The notes beneath the pieces are model-generated. The model saw nothing but the letters and a program-made list of their open reading frames with translations. It had not been told where the DNA came from and did no database searches. 64,000 nt of DNA from Glutamicibacter sp. B1 (GTDB lineage: Bacteria; Actinomycetota; Actinomycetes; Actinomycetales; Micrococcaceae): assembly GCF_039602135.1 (NCBI RefSeq), contig NZ_CP125942.1, positions 434,001 through 498,000 of the forward strand, written 5' to 3'. Shown here one piece after another: positions 1 through 8,218 of this stretch. Position numbers and translations under genes: made by a program. How positions within the stretch are numbered: the first letter of the stretch is position 1; each line of letters opens with the position of its first letter.

Positions 1-1
1 T

Positions 2-964
2 CCGGCGACCGGCGCGAGTACCGGTGAACTGAAGGCAATGAAAGAGCAGGGGATCTCTAACGTCTTCTTACGGGGCCGTTCGCAGCTGTCACTCAAGCAG
101 ACCGCTACGAAAGTCGGGGCTATAACTAAAACCCTCAAATCCAATGTCCCTGAGGACCTTGCGGTATGGGTGGCCACCGACCAAGAAGGCGGATTTGTCA
201 GGGTGTTACAGGGTTCTGGATTTACTGAATTGCCTACCGCCACAAAACAAGGGCAATGGAGCAGTGAGAAATTAGCCTCGAACATCACGCAAGTCGGCGA
301 AGAACTGGCTGAAGCCGGCATTAACGTGAACCTCGCCCCGGTGGCAGATGTAGTTCCCGCAAAAATCGGTACCAAGAACGCACCCATCCGGTATTTTGGT
401 AGGCAGTATGGCAACACCGCTGAAACGGTGACTTCCGCTATTACTACCGTCACCGATGCTCTGAATTCTGCCGGGGTGCAACCAGTCGTCAAACACTTCC
501 CAGGATTGGGTCGGGTAGCAAAGAATACTGATACTTCTAGCGGAGTTACCGACACCGTGATTGGCACGGACGCCACCGACCTTGAGCCTTTTAAAGAGGC
601 AATCGATCAAGGAAATTCGTGGATTATGATCTCCAACGCCCGTTATACAGAACTTGATGCTCAAAACGATGCGCCCTTCTCAGAGAAGATCATCACCGGG
701 CTACTGCGCCAGGACATGGGATATGAGGGAGTGGTAATTTCCGATGACCTCTGCGAGGCTAAGCAAATTGCCTCGGTAGATATGGGACAACGAGCCGTGA
801 AATTTGTGGAGGCCGGAGGCACTGTGCCACTTTGTGTTAATTCCGATCAGGCAATCGTCATGGCCAAGGCACTGAGCAATGAAGCCAAAAAAGACCAGAA
901 GTTCGCAGACAAGGTCCGTGAAGCAGCGGTGGTGGAGCTAGAAGCGAAACTTCGCCAACAGTGA
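2..964 (+). CDS. Glycoside hydrolase family 3 protein (beta-N-acetylhexosaminidase-like), 5' end outside window
   Basis: The frame is open back to the first base of the window, so the ATG at 38 is probably internal and the N-terminus (signal or lipoprotein region) is missing. The visible part is a GH3 N-terminal TIM barrel. It has the WVATDQEGG strand near 170-190, NLAPVADV near 330, the substrate-contacting KHFPGLG at about 491-511, and VISDDL near 735-752, whose Asp is the expected nucleophile. NagZ-type enzymes of this family release N-acetylhexosamines from cell-wall fragments. In those enzymes a D-S/T-H follows the KH motif; here the corresponding stretch reads TDTSSG, so the His of the catalytic dyad is absent. 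It ends convergently with the subtilase gene. Family assignment is firm; the exact substrate is unknown. Confidence 0.85.
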   Translation, partial: PATGASTGELKAMKEQGISNVFLRGRSQLSLKQTATKVGAITKTLKSNVPEDLAVWVATDQEGGFVRVLQGSGFTELPTATKQGQWSSEKLASNITQVGEELAEAGINVNLAPVADVVPAKIGTKNAPIRYFGRQYGNTAETVTSAITTVTDALNSAGVQPVVKHFPGLGRVAKNTDTSSGVTDTVIGTDATDLEPFKEAIDQGNSWIMISNARYTELDAQNDAPFSEKIITGLLRQDMGYEGVVISDDLCEAKQIASVDMGQRAVKFVEAGGTVPLCVNSDQAIVMAKALSNEAKKDQKFADKVREAAVVELEAKLRQQ

Positions 965-993
965 TTAGACGTCGACTCCGACATCAATAAGAA

Positions 994-1037
994 AGGTCCG
1001 GGGCACATTCCTACTCGCTAGGATGCGTCCCGGACCT
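994..1037. terminator. Bidirectional terminator between convergent genes
   Basis: The 9-bp outer stem AGGTCCGGG (994-1002) pairs with CCCGGACCT (1029-1037). A second inner stem forms around CATTCCTA/TAGGATG. On the minus strand the hairpin is followed by a T-rich stretch, which fits termination of the subtilase transcript. The plus-strand run is weaker. Confidence 0.65.
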
Positions 1038-1058
1038 GGTCTTATGGAAAGCTAAGAA

Positions 1059-4000
1059 CTACTTGGTCTTTGGCTTTCCGGTGTTACCGGACACGATGTC
1101 CAGTACCTGTGCACGGTCTTCGCTGGCGTTGTGCAGGTGAAGCAACAGCGCCTTGGAATCCTTAGTGCTATCGGCAACCGTGACCGGAATCTTGTTGCCC
1201 TTCAGATCGGTGAACAGTGAGCCTTCTGCACCAAAATCAACCTGTGGCGTTGCCACATTGAAGTTGATCCAGTCGGTCTGGTCCACTGGAACCATTGAGC
1301 CAGCGTCATCGGTGTTGTACCAGGAGTAGCCAAGGACACGGTAGGAAATCTCGGCCGCGTCATCGCTCAGGCCCAGGGCCGAAAGCGAGACCGGCAAGAT
1401 TGCCGTGTTGGTGTCGTAGCTGTTGGTATCAACATCGCCGAGCACGCCATTCACTGGCTGCAAATCGACCTGCTTGCCGGTGGCAAGATCGAAGGTCGCT
1501 GCCAGATCCAGATCCAATTCATCGATGACGGTGGTGAAGGTGACAAAGTCGGCCTTACCATCAGCGTTCGTATCGATCTCAACGTCCAGTTCACTGCCAC
1601 CAGCTAAGTGAGCCCAGTTCTCCCAGGTTGAGATACCGATGTTCAACTGACCATCAGCCACGCCGGTACGGCCAGCGGTGCTCGATGCGCCCACATACTG
1701 CAGGTCCATGGACCGTGCTGCAGGGATCGAATCCAAGGAAGCATCGCCACGGTCGCTCGAAGCGCCGAGTTCAAAGGCACCGAGTAGGGAGGTCACTTCG
1801 GTAGCGCCTTCGCCAGCGGTAATGCCCTTGCCCTTCAGATCGAGGGTCGTGGTGTTTGAACCCTTCTTCAGCTTCTTGACCTTGCCGGACATATCAGCGA
1901 CCAGCTTAGGAGCTGCCTGAACTGGAACACGCAAGGTTGGAGCGGTGCTACTGGTCAGCTCGACACGACCGGTGGCATCGGCAAGCCATGCACGCGACAG
2001 TCCGGACTGGGTGGTAGCCATGGTTGGGTCAATGGTCTTGGCCCATTCCTTTGGATCGACCTTCAAAGTCACGGTCAGCTGTGCACTCTTGCCGGCCTTA
2101 ACGGTGACGCTCTTGCGATCCAGACTGTAGCTTGCGCCAGGGATCTGGGTCGCAGCAACGTAGTTGGCGTTGTAGGTCTGCGTCTTGTCACTGGTGTTCT
2201 GAACGGTGATCTTACGCTTGGCGGTGTAACCCTTCTTGCCGTCCAATTCAATGACACCGAAGACCACGCTGGTCAGATCCGGCGCGTCGGAATCGTAGGC
2301 GAAGGCTGGAGTTTCAATCGCAGCGTCAGCCATTACTCGACCTGCACCCACGCGGTTTGGACCATAAGCCTCACCGTTGGCGGCCTTGATGTCGGTGGCT
2401 GCGGTGTTCATGATGACGCTCTTGGCCTCATAAGGGGTGTAATCGCTGCCTTCAAGAACCAGTGCTGCAATTCCGGCTACCAGTGGAGTAGCCATTGAGG
2501 TGCCCGACATGACCGCGGTACCGGTTCCGGTGCCAACGCCTACCGAACCGATCTGTGTGCCCGGGGCGGCAACGTCAGGCTTGACTACGCCGTTGCTGCC
2601 ATGAACGCCTCGTGAGGACGAGGAGTTCAGGGTGTCACCGGCACCGGATTCACTGGAGGATCCACCGACGAAGTCAGGCGACAGGGTCACCTTCAACGTG
2701 CCAGCTTCTGCTGCTGGACGCAGTCGCTGCGACTGATCCAAGGTGAACTGTGCGCCTGGAATGGTGGAGTTGCCCGCAATGCCAGCGTCAAAAAGGTTTG
2801 CTTCGGAATCGAGGATTACACCGGTGGCACCGGCGGCTTCAGCGTTGTTGAAACGAGCAGCGGATCCACAAGGGAATTCGCCGTTCTTGCTCCACTTCAG
2901 CCAAACCCACTTGCCTTCCAGCGAACCTGCTTCGAATGCGTCGCAACCGTATTCATTGCTGGCTGGAGCCATCACAACTTCACCGGTCAGCTGAGCTGGG
3001 TCAGCGTTGGTGTAGTTGAAGTTTGAGGAGTACTGACCTGAGGCGGTACCTGCAACATCGCTTGGCTCATCAACCTGAATCTTATCCAAGGTGACGTGAG
3101 ATCCCACCGAGTTGGCAACGGTCAGTGATGAGCGCGAGTTACCGGGGGAACCGCCGACATCGGTGACGTCGCCGGCGTTGCCCGAAGCAACAACCGAAAG
3201 AATTCCGGCCTTGGTCAGTTCATCGACGATGTCGTTTTCAGGGTCTTCGGTCGGGGAATGATCCGAGCCCAGGGACATATTCACTACCTGTGCGCGGTCG
3301 GAAAAATCGCCGTCACCGTTCGGGTCGAGCACATAATCCAGTGCTTGGCCGACTACCGAGGAGGAACCTTCACAGCCGAAAACGCGGATGCCGATGAGTT
3401 GAGCTTCTGGTGCAGAGCCTGGGCCTACCTTCATCTCCGACAGGGCCTTGGCATCCAAGTCCGCGTAGTTTCCGGTGAAGGTGGAGCCATCGGCGTTGAC
3501 GCCGTAACCGGCGGTGGTGCCGGCGACATGGGAACCGTGACCGGCTGCTTCACAGTCCAGCGGGTTGGGGTCTGGATGTGGAATGGGTTGGTAGCTCTCA
3601 GCATCGGAGTTCGCGTTGTAGTCATCGCCTACCAGGTCCCAACCGCCGATGAACTTATTGTCATCACGTAGTCCGGAGTCTGCCGAAGGTAGCTCGGTGG
3701 AGGCTTGCGCTTCCTCATAGGCTTCCAAGGTGCCTGGACCGCCGAAGCTTGCGTGGGTGTAGTCCACGCCGGTATCCAGTACGGCAACCTTGATGCCCTT
3801 GCCGGTTTTGTCCAAGGATTTCCATGATTCCAAAGCGCCGGTGTCTACGACGGAGCTACGGTTTGAGGGTTTCTTTGGAACGATGGAGCTGATTTTCGCT
3901 ACGTCGCTACGTTCAGCGAGTTTGCGAAGATCTTCAGCGTCACCGGTCAGAGCTACGCCTTGGAGCGCGTTGTGCGTGGTGTAGATGATGGTGGAGTCAG

Positions 4001-4346
4001 ATTCGGCGGCGAGCTGCTTGCCCTTCGCTTTGACGTCCTTGCTCATCTTCTTGACCTTGGCAGTGTCTTTGTTCTTTCCAGACTTTTTGACGGTCTCGAA
4101 AGCTCCGTCGCCCTTAAGCTGCACGAACACCGATACCTCGCCTGAGGCTTTAGCCAGTGGTCCTGAAACTTTGAGGTTTGACAGCGCCTGGGAGCTGCTA
4201 ATCGGCAGCGAGAAAGCTTGTTCGCCATCTGCTGGTTGGGGAATGCCTGCTGCACTTGCCGGGCCTGAAAGGGTGACTGCCATTGCAACTGCAGTGGCTG
4301 ACCCCAAAATCAGGCGCGGCACTCGTTGCGTGCGCCGAGTGACCAT
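1059..4346 (-). CDS. Secreted subtilisin-like serine protease (S8) with PA insert
   Basis: The predicted protein is 1095 aa. It is exported by a signal peptide (basic start, hydrophobic core, SGPASA cleavage region near residue 33). Next come an inhibitor-like propeptide and the S8 catalytic domain: Asp191 in VAVLDTGVD, His270 in GHGSHVAG, oxyanion Asn390 in ASGNAGD and Ser617 in SGTSMATP. A protease-associated (PA) domain lies between the His and Ser blocks. The C-terminal ~400 residues are beta-rich, with an Fn3-like region, and contain no obvious sortase signal. The ATG at 4346 was chosen because AGGAG precedes it closely and it gives a proper signal peptide; an upstream in-frame start would add 64 unconvincing residues. 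Probable role: extracellular protein degradation for nutrition. The catalytic triad is intact. Confidence 0.93.
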   Translation of the reverse strand: MVTRRTQRVPRLILGSATAVAMAVTLSGPASAAGIPQPADGEQAFSLPISSSQALSNLKVSGPLAKASGEVSVFVQLKGDGAFETVKKSGKNKDTAKVKKMSKDVKAKGKQLAAESDSTIIYTTHNALQGVALTGDAEDLRKLAERSDVAKISSIVPKKPSNRSSVVDTGALESWKSLDKTGKGIKVAVLDTGVDYTHASFGGPGTLEAYEEAQASTELPSADSGLRDDNKFIGGWDLVGDDYNANSDAESYQPIPHPDPNPLDCEAAGHGSHVAGTTAGYGVNADGSTFTGNYADLDAKALSEMKVGPGSAPEAQLIGIRVFGCEGSSSVVGQALDYVLDPNGDGDFSDRAQVVNMSLGSDHSPTEDPENDIVDELTKAGILSVVASGNAGDVTDVGGSPGNSRSSLTVANSVGSHVTLDKIQVDEPSDVAGTASGQYSSNFNYTNADPAQLTGEVVMAPASNEYGCDAFEAGSLEGKWVWLKWSKNGEFPCGSAARFNNAEAAGATGVILDSEANLFDAGIAGNSTIPGAQFTLDQSQRLRPAAEAGTLKVTLSPDFVGGSSSESGAGDTLNSSSSRGVHGSNGVVKPDVAAPGTQIGSVGVGTGTGTAVMSGTSMATPLVAGIAALVLEGSDYTPYEAKSVIMNTAATDIKAANGEAYGPNRVGAGRVMADAAIETPAFAYDSDAPDLTSVVFGVIELDGKKGYTAKRKITVQNTSDKTQTYNANYVAATQIPGASYSLDRKSVTVKAGKSAQLTVTLKVDPKEWAKTIDPTMATTQSGLSRAWLADATGRVELTSSTAPTLRVPVQAAPKLVADMSGKVKKLKKGSNTTTLDLKGKGITAGEGATEVTSLLGAFELGASSDRGDASLDSIPAARSMDLQYVGASSTAGRTGVADGQLNIGISTWENWAHLAGGSELDVEIDTNADGKADFVTFTTVIDELDLDLAATFDLATGKQVDLQPVNGVLGDVDTNSYDTNTAILPVSLSALGLSDDAAEISYRVLGYSWYNTDDAGSMVPVDQTDWINFNVATPQVDFGAEGSLFTDLKGNKIPVTVADSTKDSKALLLHLHNASEDRAQVLDIVSGNTGKPKTK

Positions 4347-4706
4347 GGTTCTCCTAGCTGGGCTGGGTAGCGGTATTGCTCCCGTCACCGGGCGGGCGAA
4401 AATGGCAAAGCGGTGCGAGCTTTGATGATCGTCCGAGGACAACGTCCGCTGATACGTCGTCCTATAGCTAGGAATCCTAAGTGACCTACGGCATATATCA
4501 AGGGGTTGTTGAATAATATTTTCTGAGCGACGCGTCAACTACTTTGGGCGTTTCACAATAAATTCCGTGCACCACTGCGACAAACCCGCCCAGCGTTAGC
4601 CAATGAGTGCGAAGATTTTTTAGAAAAATTCGACGCTTTGTTACTCAGTAGTTAGCTAACACTGGACGGGTTGTCGATCAAGAGATCTATTTAGTTGGTG
4701 GTATTG
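4347..4706. other. Intergenic region upstream of the subtilase gene
   Basis: There is no gene in this 360-bp stretch. It should hold the subtilase promoter and leader, and the 3' end of the FBP transcript. The visible element is an inverted repeat at 4646-4664 (CAGT, one extra A, the 10-bp palindrome GTTAGCTAAC, then ACTG). It could be an operator or a weak hairpin below the FBP gene. The stretch is AT-richer than its flanks. Confidence 0.4.
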
Positions 4707-5195
4707 CTAGAGGCGATTCAAGAAGCTATGCACTCGTTCGTCGAGTAGCTCGATGCGCTCAGCAACAACGACCATCGGATCCGGGTAGATCGGGTTCTTC
4801 GGAGGTGGGATGCGCACATTGCGTGAGCACTCGAAGTTCAGGCAAATCAAGGTGCCTAAAGTATCGCCATCACGACCTGCTTGCCCGGCTCGGCGAGTGC
4901 TCCACATGCCTACGGCAACTGGAATGTTAACGTCCCGGCACATCTCACACATGGTGGCGTTATTTGGTTTGCGTCCACCATCGGTCGGGCGCAACAGGAT
5001 GCCTCGGGTCCGGCCGTTTTCGTCGGTGTGGAACAGGTAACCGCGCTGCTGCATCTTGGGATCTCGCCAGCCTAGGTATTCCAAGGAATCCCAGTCTAGG
5101 GTGGTGAAATTTTCCGGTAAGGTCAGCTTTTTGGCTTCCTGACGACTGGCGTTGATGAAGGAAGAGCGGATGGTTTTTTCGGTTAAGGGCTGCAT
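4707..5195 (-). CDS. FBP (FusB/fibronectin-binding-like) C-terminal treble-clef zinc-finger protein
   Basis: The predicted protein is 162 aa. The C-terminal half carries a four-cysteine zinc site, Cys83-x2-Cys86 and Cys118-x4-Cys123, followed by an RIPPPKNP segment. This is the pattern of the FBP C-terminal treble-clef family, which includes FusB, a protein that binds EF-G and frees stalled ribosomes. It is shorter than FusB, so a fusidic-acid function cannot be assumed; a general ribosome/EF-G-associated role is an inference. The start at 5195 was chosen for GAGG eight bases upstream; a longer reading frame to 5246 has no SD. The gene has a long upstream leader with hairpins and a short reading frame (see the leader entry). 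Confidence 0.8.
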   Translation of the reverse strand: MQPLTEKTIRSSFINASRQEAKKLTLPENFTTLDWDSLEYLGWRDPKMQQRGYLFHTDENGRTRGILLRPTDGGRKPNNATMCEMCRDVNIPVAVGMWSTRRAGQAGRDGDTLGTLICLNFECSRNVRIPPPKNPIYPDPMVVVAERIELLDERVHSFLNRL

Positions 5196-5440
5196 GGTAA
5201 TCCTCAAAGAGTCCGTGCACAGTAAATGGGCGCACGAAGGTGTCAATCAAAATAGGGATGTTGAGGTCTGCAACGAAAATAATGGAAGGGTTACAAAAGA
5301 GAGCCAGAGGAAAATCCTGCGGCGGAATCTACTTGCTAACCCCGTTCGACGCGCAGACGAACGGGTGGAGCGTCAAAGTGGCTTGCATAGCCGGCCGCCC
5401 TTTCCCGTGACTGATTCACGCGTCGATGATTGATGTTCTG
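5196..5440 (-). promoter_or_regulatory. Structured leader upstream of the FBP gene
   Basis: Three consecutive hairpins lie in the 5' region of the FBP gene: CGTGA/TCACG at 5406-5420, GGCT/AGCC at 5380-5392, and an 8-bp stem CCCGTTCG/CGAACGGG at 5341-5365. They are compact and evenly spaced, and I recognise no known riboswitch class. A 19-codon ORF (5388-5329) starts in the loop of the middle hairpin and runs through the third. This layout would suit translation-coupled attenuation, but that is inference. Confidence 0.35.
5329..5388 (-). CDS. Possible leader peptide of the FBP gene (19 aa)
   Basis: An ATG at 5388 opens a 19-codon frame ending in TAG at 5329. An AAAGGG-type SD lies about a dozen bases upstream. 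The 8-bp hairpin at 5341-5365 is inside the coding part, so ribosome position would decide whether it forms. The peptide contains one Cys and no long run of any amino acid, so no obvious amino-acid sensing is visible. A frame this short can occur by chance. Confidence 0.25.
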   Translation of the reverse strand: MQATLTLHPFVCASNGVSK

Positions 5441-5501
5441 CAACTACCGTAGCAAGAGTCATCGGATGATGACAATGAGCATGCTCACGCTTAAACGTGG
5501 C

Positions 5502-5532
5502 GCCGGTCGCATCCATTACGAATGCGACCGGC
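5502..5532 (-). terminator. Terminator-like hairpin below pdxK
   Basis: An 11-bp perfect stem, GCCGGTCGCAT (5502-5512) with ATGCGACCGGC (5522-5532), and a 9-base loop. It lies 30 bp past the pdxK stop. The following minus-strand sequence has only a short T-run, so termination may be imperfect. Confidence 0.6.
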
Positions 5533-5562
5533 ACCAGGGGTCATGAAATTCGCGCGCCTTGG

Positions 5563-6384
5563 TTAGCGGCGTCCACCCTGCCAGAGTGCATCAAACGGGG
5601 TGTTTCCCGATACGCGATTGCGGATGCCTTCGGTCACGAAGGCCTTGGCGGTGCGCGCAGCCTCCAGCGCGGTAGCGCCCTTGGCTAGTTCAGCGGTTAC
5701 AGCGGCTGCCAGGGAGCAACCAGCACCGGAAACAGCAACTTCGCCAATCTTCTTCTCGCGGAGAACTTCGAGGGACGTGCCATCGTAGAACACGTCCACA
5801 GCATCTTCGCCGGCGATGCGTACGCCACCCTTGGCAAGAACCGCTGCGCCCGAAATTTCGTGAATCTTCTTCGCTGCTTTGATCAAATCCTCTTCGGTGG
5901 TGATCTTCAGCCCTGAGAGCTGCTCAGCTTCAAAGTGGTTAGGGGTGACAAAGGTAGCCAAGGGGAGCAGTTCGGCCTTGAGAGCTTCGTCGGTGTCCAA
6001 TGCATGGCCAGGTTCTTGGCCCTTGCAGATCAGCACAGGATCAAGCAGGACGTTGTCCCACTTCTGTGACTTTAGTGCGGTAGCAACGGTGTTGATCGTT
6101 GCTGGCGAGCCCATCATGCCCAGCTTGACGGTGCCCAGCTTGTCTTCGTAGCAGGTCTGGATTGCTTCGAGCTGATCTGCGATGACCTGCTGATCAACAG
6201 GTACGAAGCGGTGGTTCCACGAATCTTTGGGGTCAAAAGAGACAATGCAGGTCAACGCTACGATGCCGTAGGTTCCCAGTTCCTGGAAAGTCTTCAAATC
6301 GGCCTGAGCGCCGGCACCACCGGTGGCTTCTGAACCTGCGATGGTCAACGTGATTGCTGGTGCAACGGTGTTTGTATTAGTCAT
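5563..6384 (-). CDS. pdxK: Dual-cysteine pyridoxal kinase / hydroxymethylpyrimidine kinase (PdxK/ThiD-like)
   Basis: The predicted protein is 273 aa, in the ribokinase superfamily. The start has the ThiD-type TIAGSEATGGAGAQADLKTF, and the end has the anion-hole motif GAGCSLAAA. Two cysteines, Cys120 in the lid (LDPVLICKG) and Cys223 in GAGC, match the CC-type kinases of Gram-positive bacteria. In those enzymes the two cysteines hold pyridoxal as a hemithioacetal, so PLP salvage is the likelier role. Automated pipelines would probably call it ThiD, and HMP/HMP-P phosphorylation for thiamine cannot be excluded. No thiamine genes or TPP riboswitch are nearby. The gene follows 6420-7034 by 35 bp on the same strand. 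The SD is weak. Confidence 0.85.
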   Translation of the reverse strand: MTNTNTVAPAITLTIAGSEATGGAGAQADLKTFQELGTYGIVALTCIVSFDPKDSWNHRFVPVDQQVIADQLEAIQTCYEDKLGTVKLGMMGSPATINTVATALKSQKWDNVLLDPVLICKGQEPGHALDTDEALKAELLPLATFVTPNHFEAEQLSGLKITTEEDLIKAAKKIHEISGAAVLAKGGVRIAGEDAVDVFYDGTSLEVLREKKIGEVAVSGAGCSLAAAVTAELAKGATALEAARTAKAFVTEGIRNRVSGNTPFDALWQGGRR

Positions 6385-6419
6385 AGTCTCAATTGGGGAT
6401 AGTGCGGATTGGAGAAGAA

Positions 6420-7034
6420 TTAGTTGTGCTGCCAGAAGGTTAGCTCAGTCGCCTTAGACCAACCAGCTGGTAACTGCGCAGCGTGTTCTTCAGTGGCTAC
6501 TAATAATAGCCAAGGAAGCCCGTGGCTAAATGCTGCTCCGGCGAAGTTTGCCAGTACTGCGCGGCGGGCAACATCTGGATTATCGGGGGAGAACAGATCG
6601 GGGTCACTGAGCAGTCCATAGGTTGCACCAAAGTGCATGCGACCGCGAGCTACTGGGCGGTCAAAGTCGGTCACCTCGACAACATCGTAGTTTTCCATCG
6701 GTGCTTCAAAGAGCCCCGAGGTGTCAGGTAGCTTCACCACTTGTTCTACGTCTTCAGGCTTTGCAGCGAGTAGGTGCATGGTTGCGCTGTGCTGCCAACC
6801 TTCGCCCTGCAACTTGGCCTTGGTGCTGTCTTTAGGCGGCCCCAAAAAGATCAAACGCTGTGCATCTGCCGGTGCAACCCATGAATCTTCTGGCCAATGA
6901 CGCAAGATTTCTACGTCTTCACCGGCTTGATTCACGGAACGAATTTCCTGCTGGTTTGGGAAGGATGCAATGCGGTCGCGAAGTAATGCGTAGTCGCTGG
7001 TCCAACTTGGCAATGTTCGCGCAGTTGAGCTCAT
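6420..7034 (-). CDS. Hypothetical protein with GNAT-like C-terminal half
   Basis: The predicted protein is 204 aa with no signal peptide or membrane segment. The C-terminal part (about residues 118-200: a VARGRMHF strand, then ARRAVLANFAGAAFSHGLPWLLLVA, then a final beta strand) resembles the second half of a GNAT acetyltransferase fold. The canonical acetyl-CoA loop Q/R-x-x-G-x-G/A is missing, so catalytic function is doubtful. The start at 7034 is supported by AAAGGAG ten bases upstream. It is the probable first gene of a transcript with pdxK. Function unknown. Confidence 0.7.
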   Translation of the reverse strand: MSSTARTLPSWTSDYALLRDRIASFPNQQEIRSVNQAGEDVEILRHWPEDSWVAPADAQRLIFLGPPKDSTKAKLQGEGWQHSATMHLLAAKPEDVEQVVKLPDTSGLFEAPMENYDVVEVTDFDRPVARGRMHFGATYGLLSDPDLFSPDNPDVARRAVLANFAGAAFSHGLPWLLLVATEEHAAQLPAGWSKATELTFWQHN

Positions 7035-7159
7035 GTTGTTGCGTTCTCCTTTTGGTTCGCTAGGGATTGCCTATAGACAACATTGACTTTACGCCTAAAA
7101 ACGGGGCAGTACTCAACTGTGTTGCCTCGTTGCAACTTCCTGGTGCGTTGGTCTGTTGG

Positions 7160-7867
7160 TTAGGAAGCCCGCGGGCGTCGCAAAGCGGAGCGTAGTGGTT
7201 GATTTGCCTCGGTTTCATCGAGGGTTTTGGGATCCAAAAGAGCCAGGATGTCTTCAAAGAGCGAACGAACTACCGGCAAGCGACAAAGAACAGCAAATTT
7301 GGCGACTACTGGGGCAATGTTTTTCATCAGGGCCCGGGAACGGCGTTGCTGCGCCGATTGGTCGTAGGCCCAAGCGGAGAAGACATGGCGAGAAACGAGC
7401 AATAGGAATTTCGGTAAATCACGGCGAATTCCAAGTGGTGGCAGCGGTCGTGCGCCGGTAACTGCTTGCTCCCACAAGGAGAGCTCAATTTTCGAGACTT
7501 CGTCGTTGGCGTGTTCGTCGGAGAGTAAAACTTTCAAGAAGACCGGACCGAACTCGTGATAAGGAGCCAAGACTTGGACTCCCGCATCTAGCACAGCACG
7601 AATATTCGATTCCAAGGTATTGCCCTCGTCAAAAACACCCTGGCAGAGCTCGTACTGTTCGTTACGCAAATTCAGCAGTAACTGCGTGACGATGTCTTCT
7701 TTGGATTGGAAGTAGTAGTAGGCATGCGACAGGGACACACCGGCTTTGGCCGCGATGACTCGCATGCTCGAGGCTCGGTAGCCTTCTTCGGCGAAGCAAT
7801 CCAAGGCGGTTGCCAACAGCTTGGCCTGCGTCTGGCGACCCTTCTCGGTGCGTGGTTGGATGCTCAT
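7160..7867 (-). CDS. TetR/AcrR family transcriptional regulator
   Basis: The predicted protein is 235 aa. The N-terminal HTH is clear: LLATALDCFAEEGY, MRVIAAKAGVSLSHAYYYF and SKEDIVTQL (residues ~16-65), the standard TetR layout. The C-terminal domain is a ligand-binding helical bundle without a recognisable ligand signature. GAAGGG just upstream supports the ATG at 7867. A 22-bp perfect palindrome lies 40 bp upstream and is the probable operator. The regulator stands above 6420-7034 and pdxK on the same strand (125-bp gap) and faces yhhQ on the other strand, so either side could be its target. Confidence 0.9.
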   Translation of the reverse strand: MSIQPRTEKGRQTQAKLLATALDCFAEEGYRASSMRVIAAKAGVSLSHAYYYFQSKEDIVTQLLLNLRNEQYELCQGVFDEGNTLESNIRAVLDAGVQVLAPYHEFGPVFLKVLLSDEHANDEVSKIELSLWEQAVTGARPLPPLGIRRDLPKFLLLVSRHVFSAWAYDQSAQQRRSRALMKNIAPVVAKFAVLCRLPVVRSLFEDILALLDPKTLDETEANQPLRSALRRPRAS

Positions 7868-7906
7868 CAGCCCTTCGAATGAAATGTGGTGAAGTTGATT
7901 CTAACA

Positions 7907-7928
7907 TTTTTTGAACGCGTTCAAAAAA
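7907..7928. promoter_or_regulatory. Perfect 22-bp palindrome, probable TetR operator
   Basis: The left arm TTTTTTGAACG (7907-7917) is exactly mirrored by 7918-7928. It sits between the TetR start (7867) and the divergent region before yhhQ. The GAACGCGTTC core and flanking A/T tracts are typical of operators bound by dimeric repressors. Confidence 0.7.
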
Positions 7929-8218
7929 CGAAAAATTCCATGCGGAAGCACGGGATGGTGATCACTGCACTATTAGATTCCTCGAATTACTATTCCGAAG
8001 AATTGCAGGTGAGATGTTGGATTACGAAAGGAATGAATTCTGAAACTTGGTTGCAAATTGAAGTAAACCGGTCACTGCGGGCGACAACATGGGATACTTG
8101 CTAGGTAAGTGCTAATACAGCGGAACCGCGCGCAGTAAAAAATCTCCCTCATCCTCATCGAACAGGAGAGATCTGCAACGAAGAGTTCTGGCGAACCACT
8201 TTGACAAGGACAACTAGC
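7929..8218. other. Intergenic region before yhhQ
   Basis: About 290 bp with no convincing gene; the open frame over 7886-8104 starts inside the operator and has no family resemblance. This region should hold the yhhQ promoter. I searched for preQ1-I and preQ1-II riboswitch patterns and saw none. Imperfect pairing between TCTCC near 8144 and GGAGA near 8164 is the only structure visible. Confidence 0.35.

Noticed and set aside
5152..5433. Open frame of 93 aa on the plus strand in the FBP leader
   Set aside because: It is antisense to the FBP start, has no SD, and its composition is not protein-like; the hairpins explain the region better.
7886..8104. Open frame of 72 aa before yhhQ
   Set aside because: It starts inside the TetR operator region, has no SD or family pattern and is likely chance.
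8090..8218. Possible preQ1 riboswitch before yhhQ
   Set aside because: The preQ1-I hairpin and A-rich tail and the preQ1-II pattern were looked for; only a weak stem with a 2-base loop (GCGG-AA-CCGC) was found.
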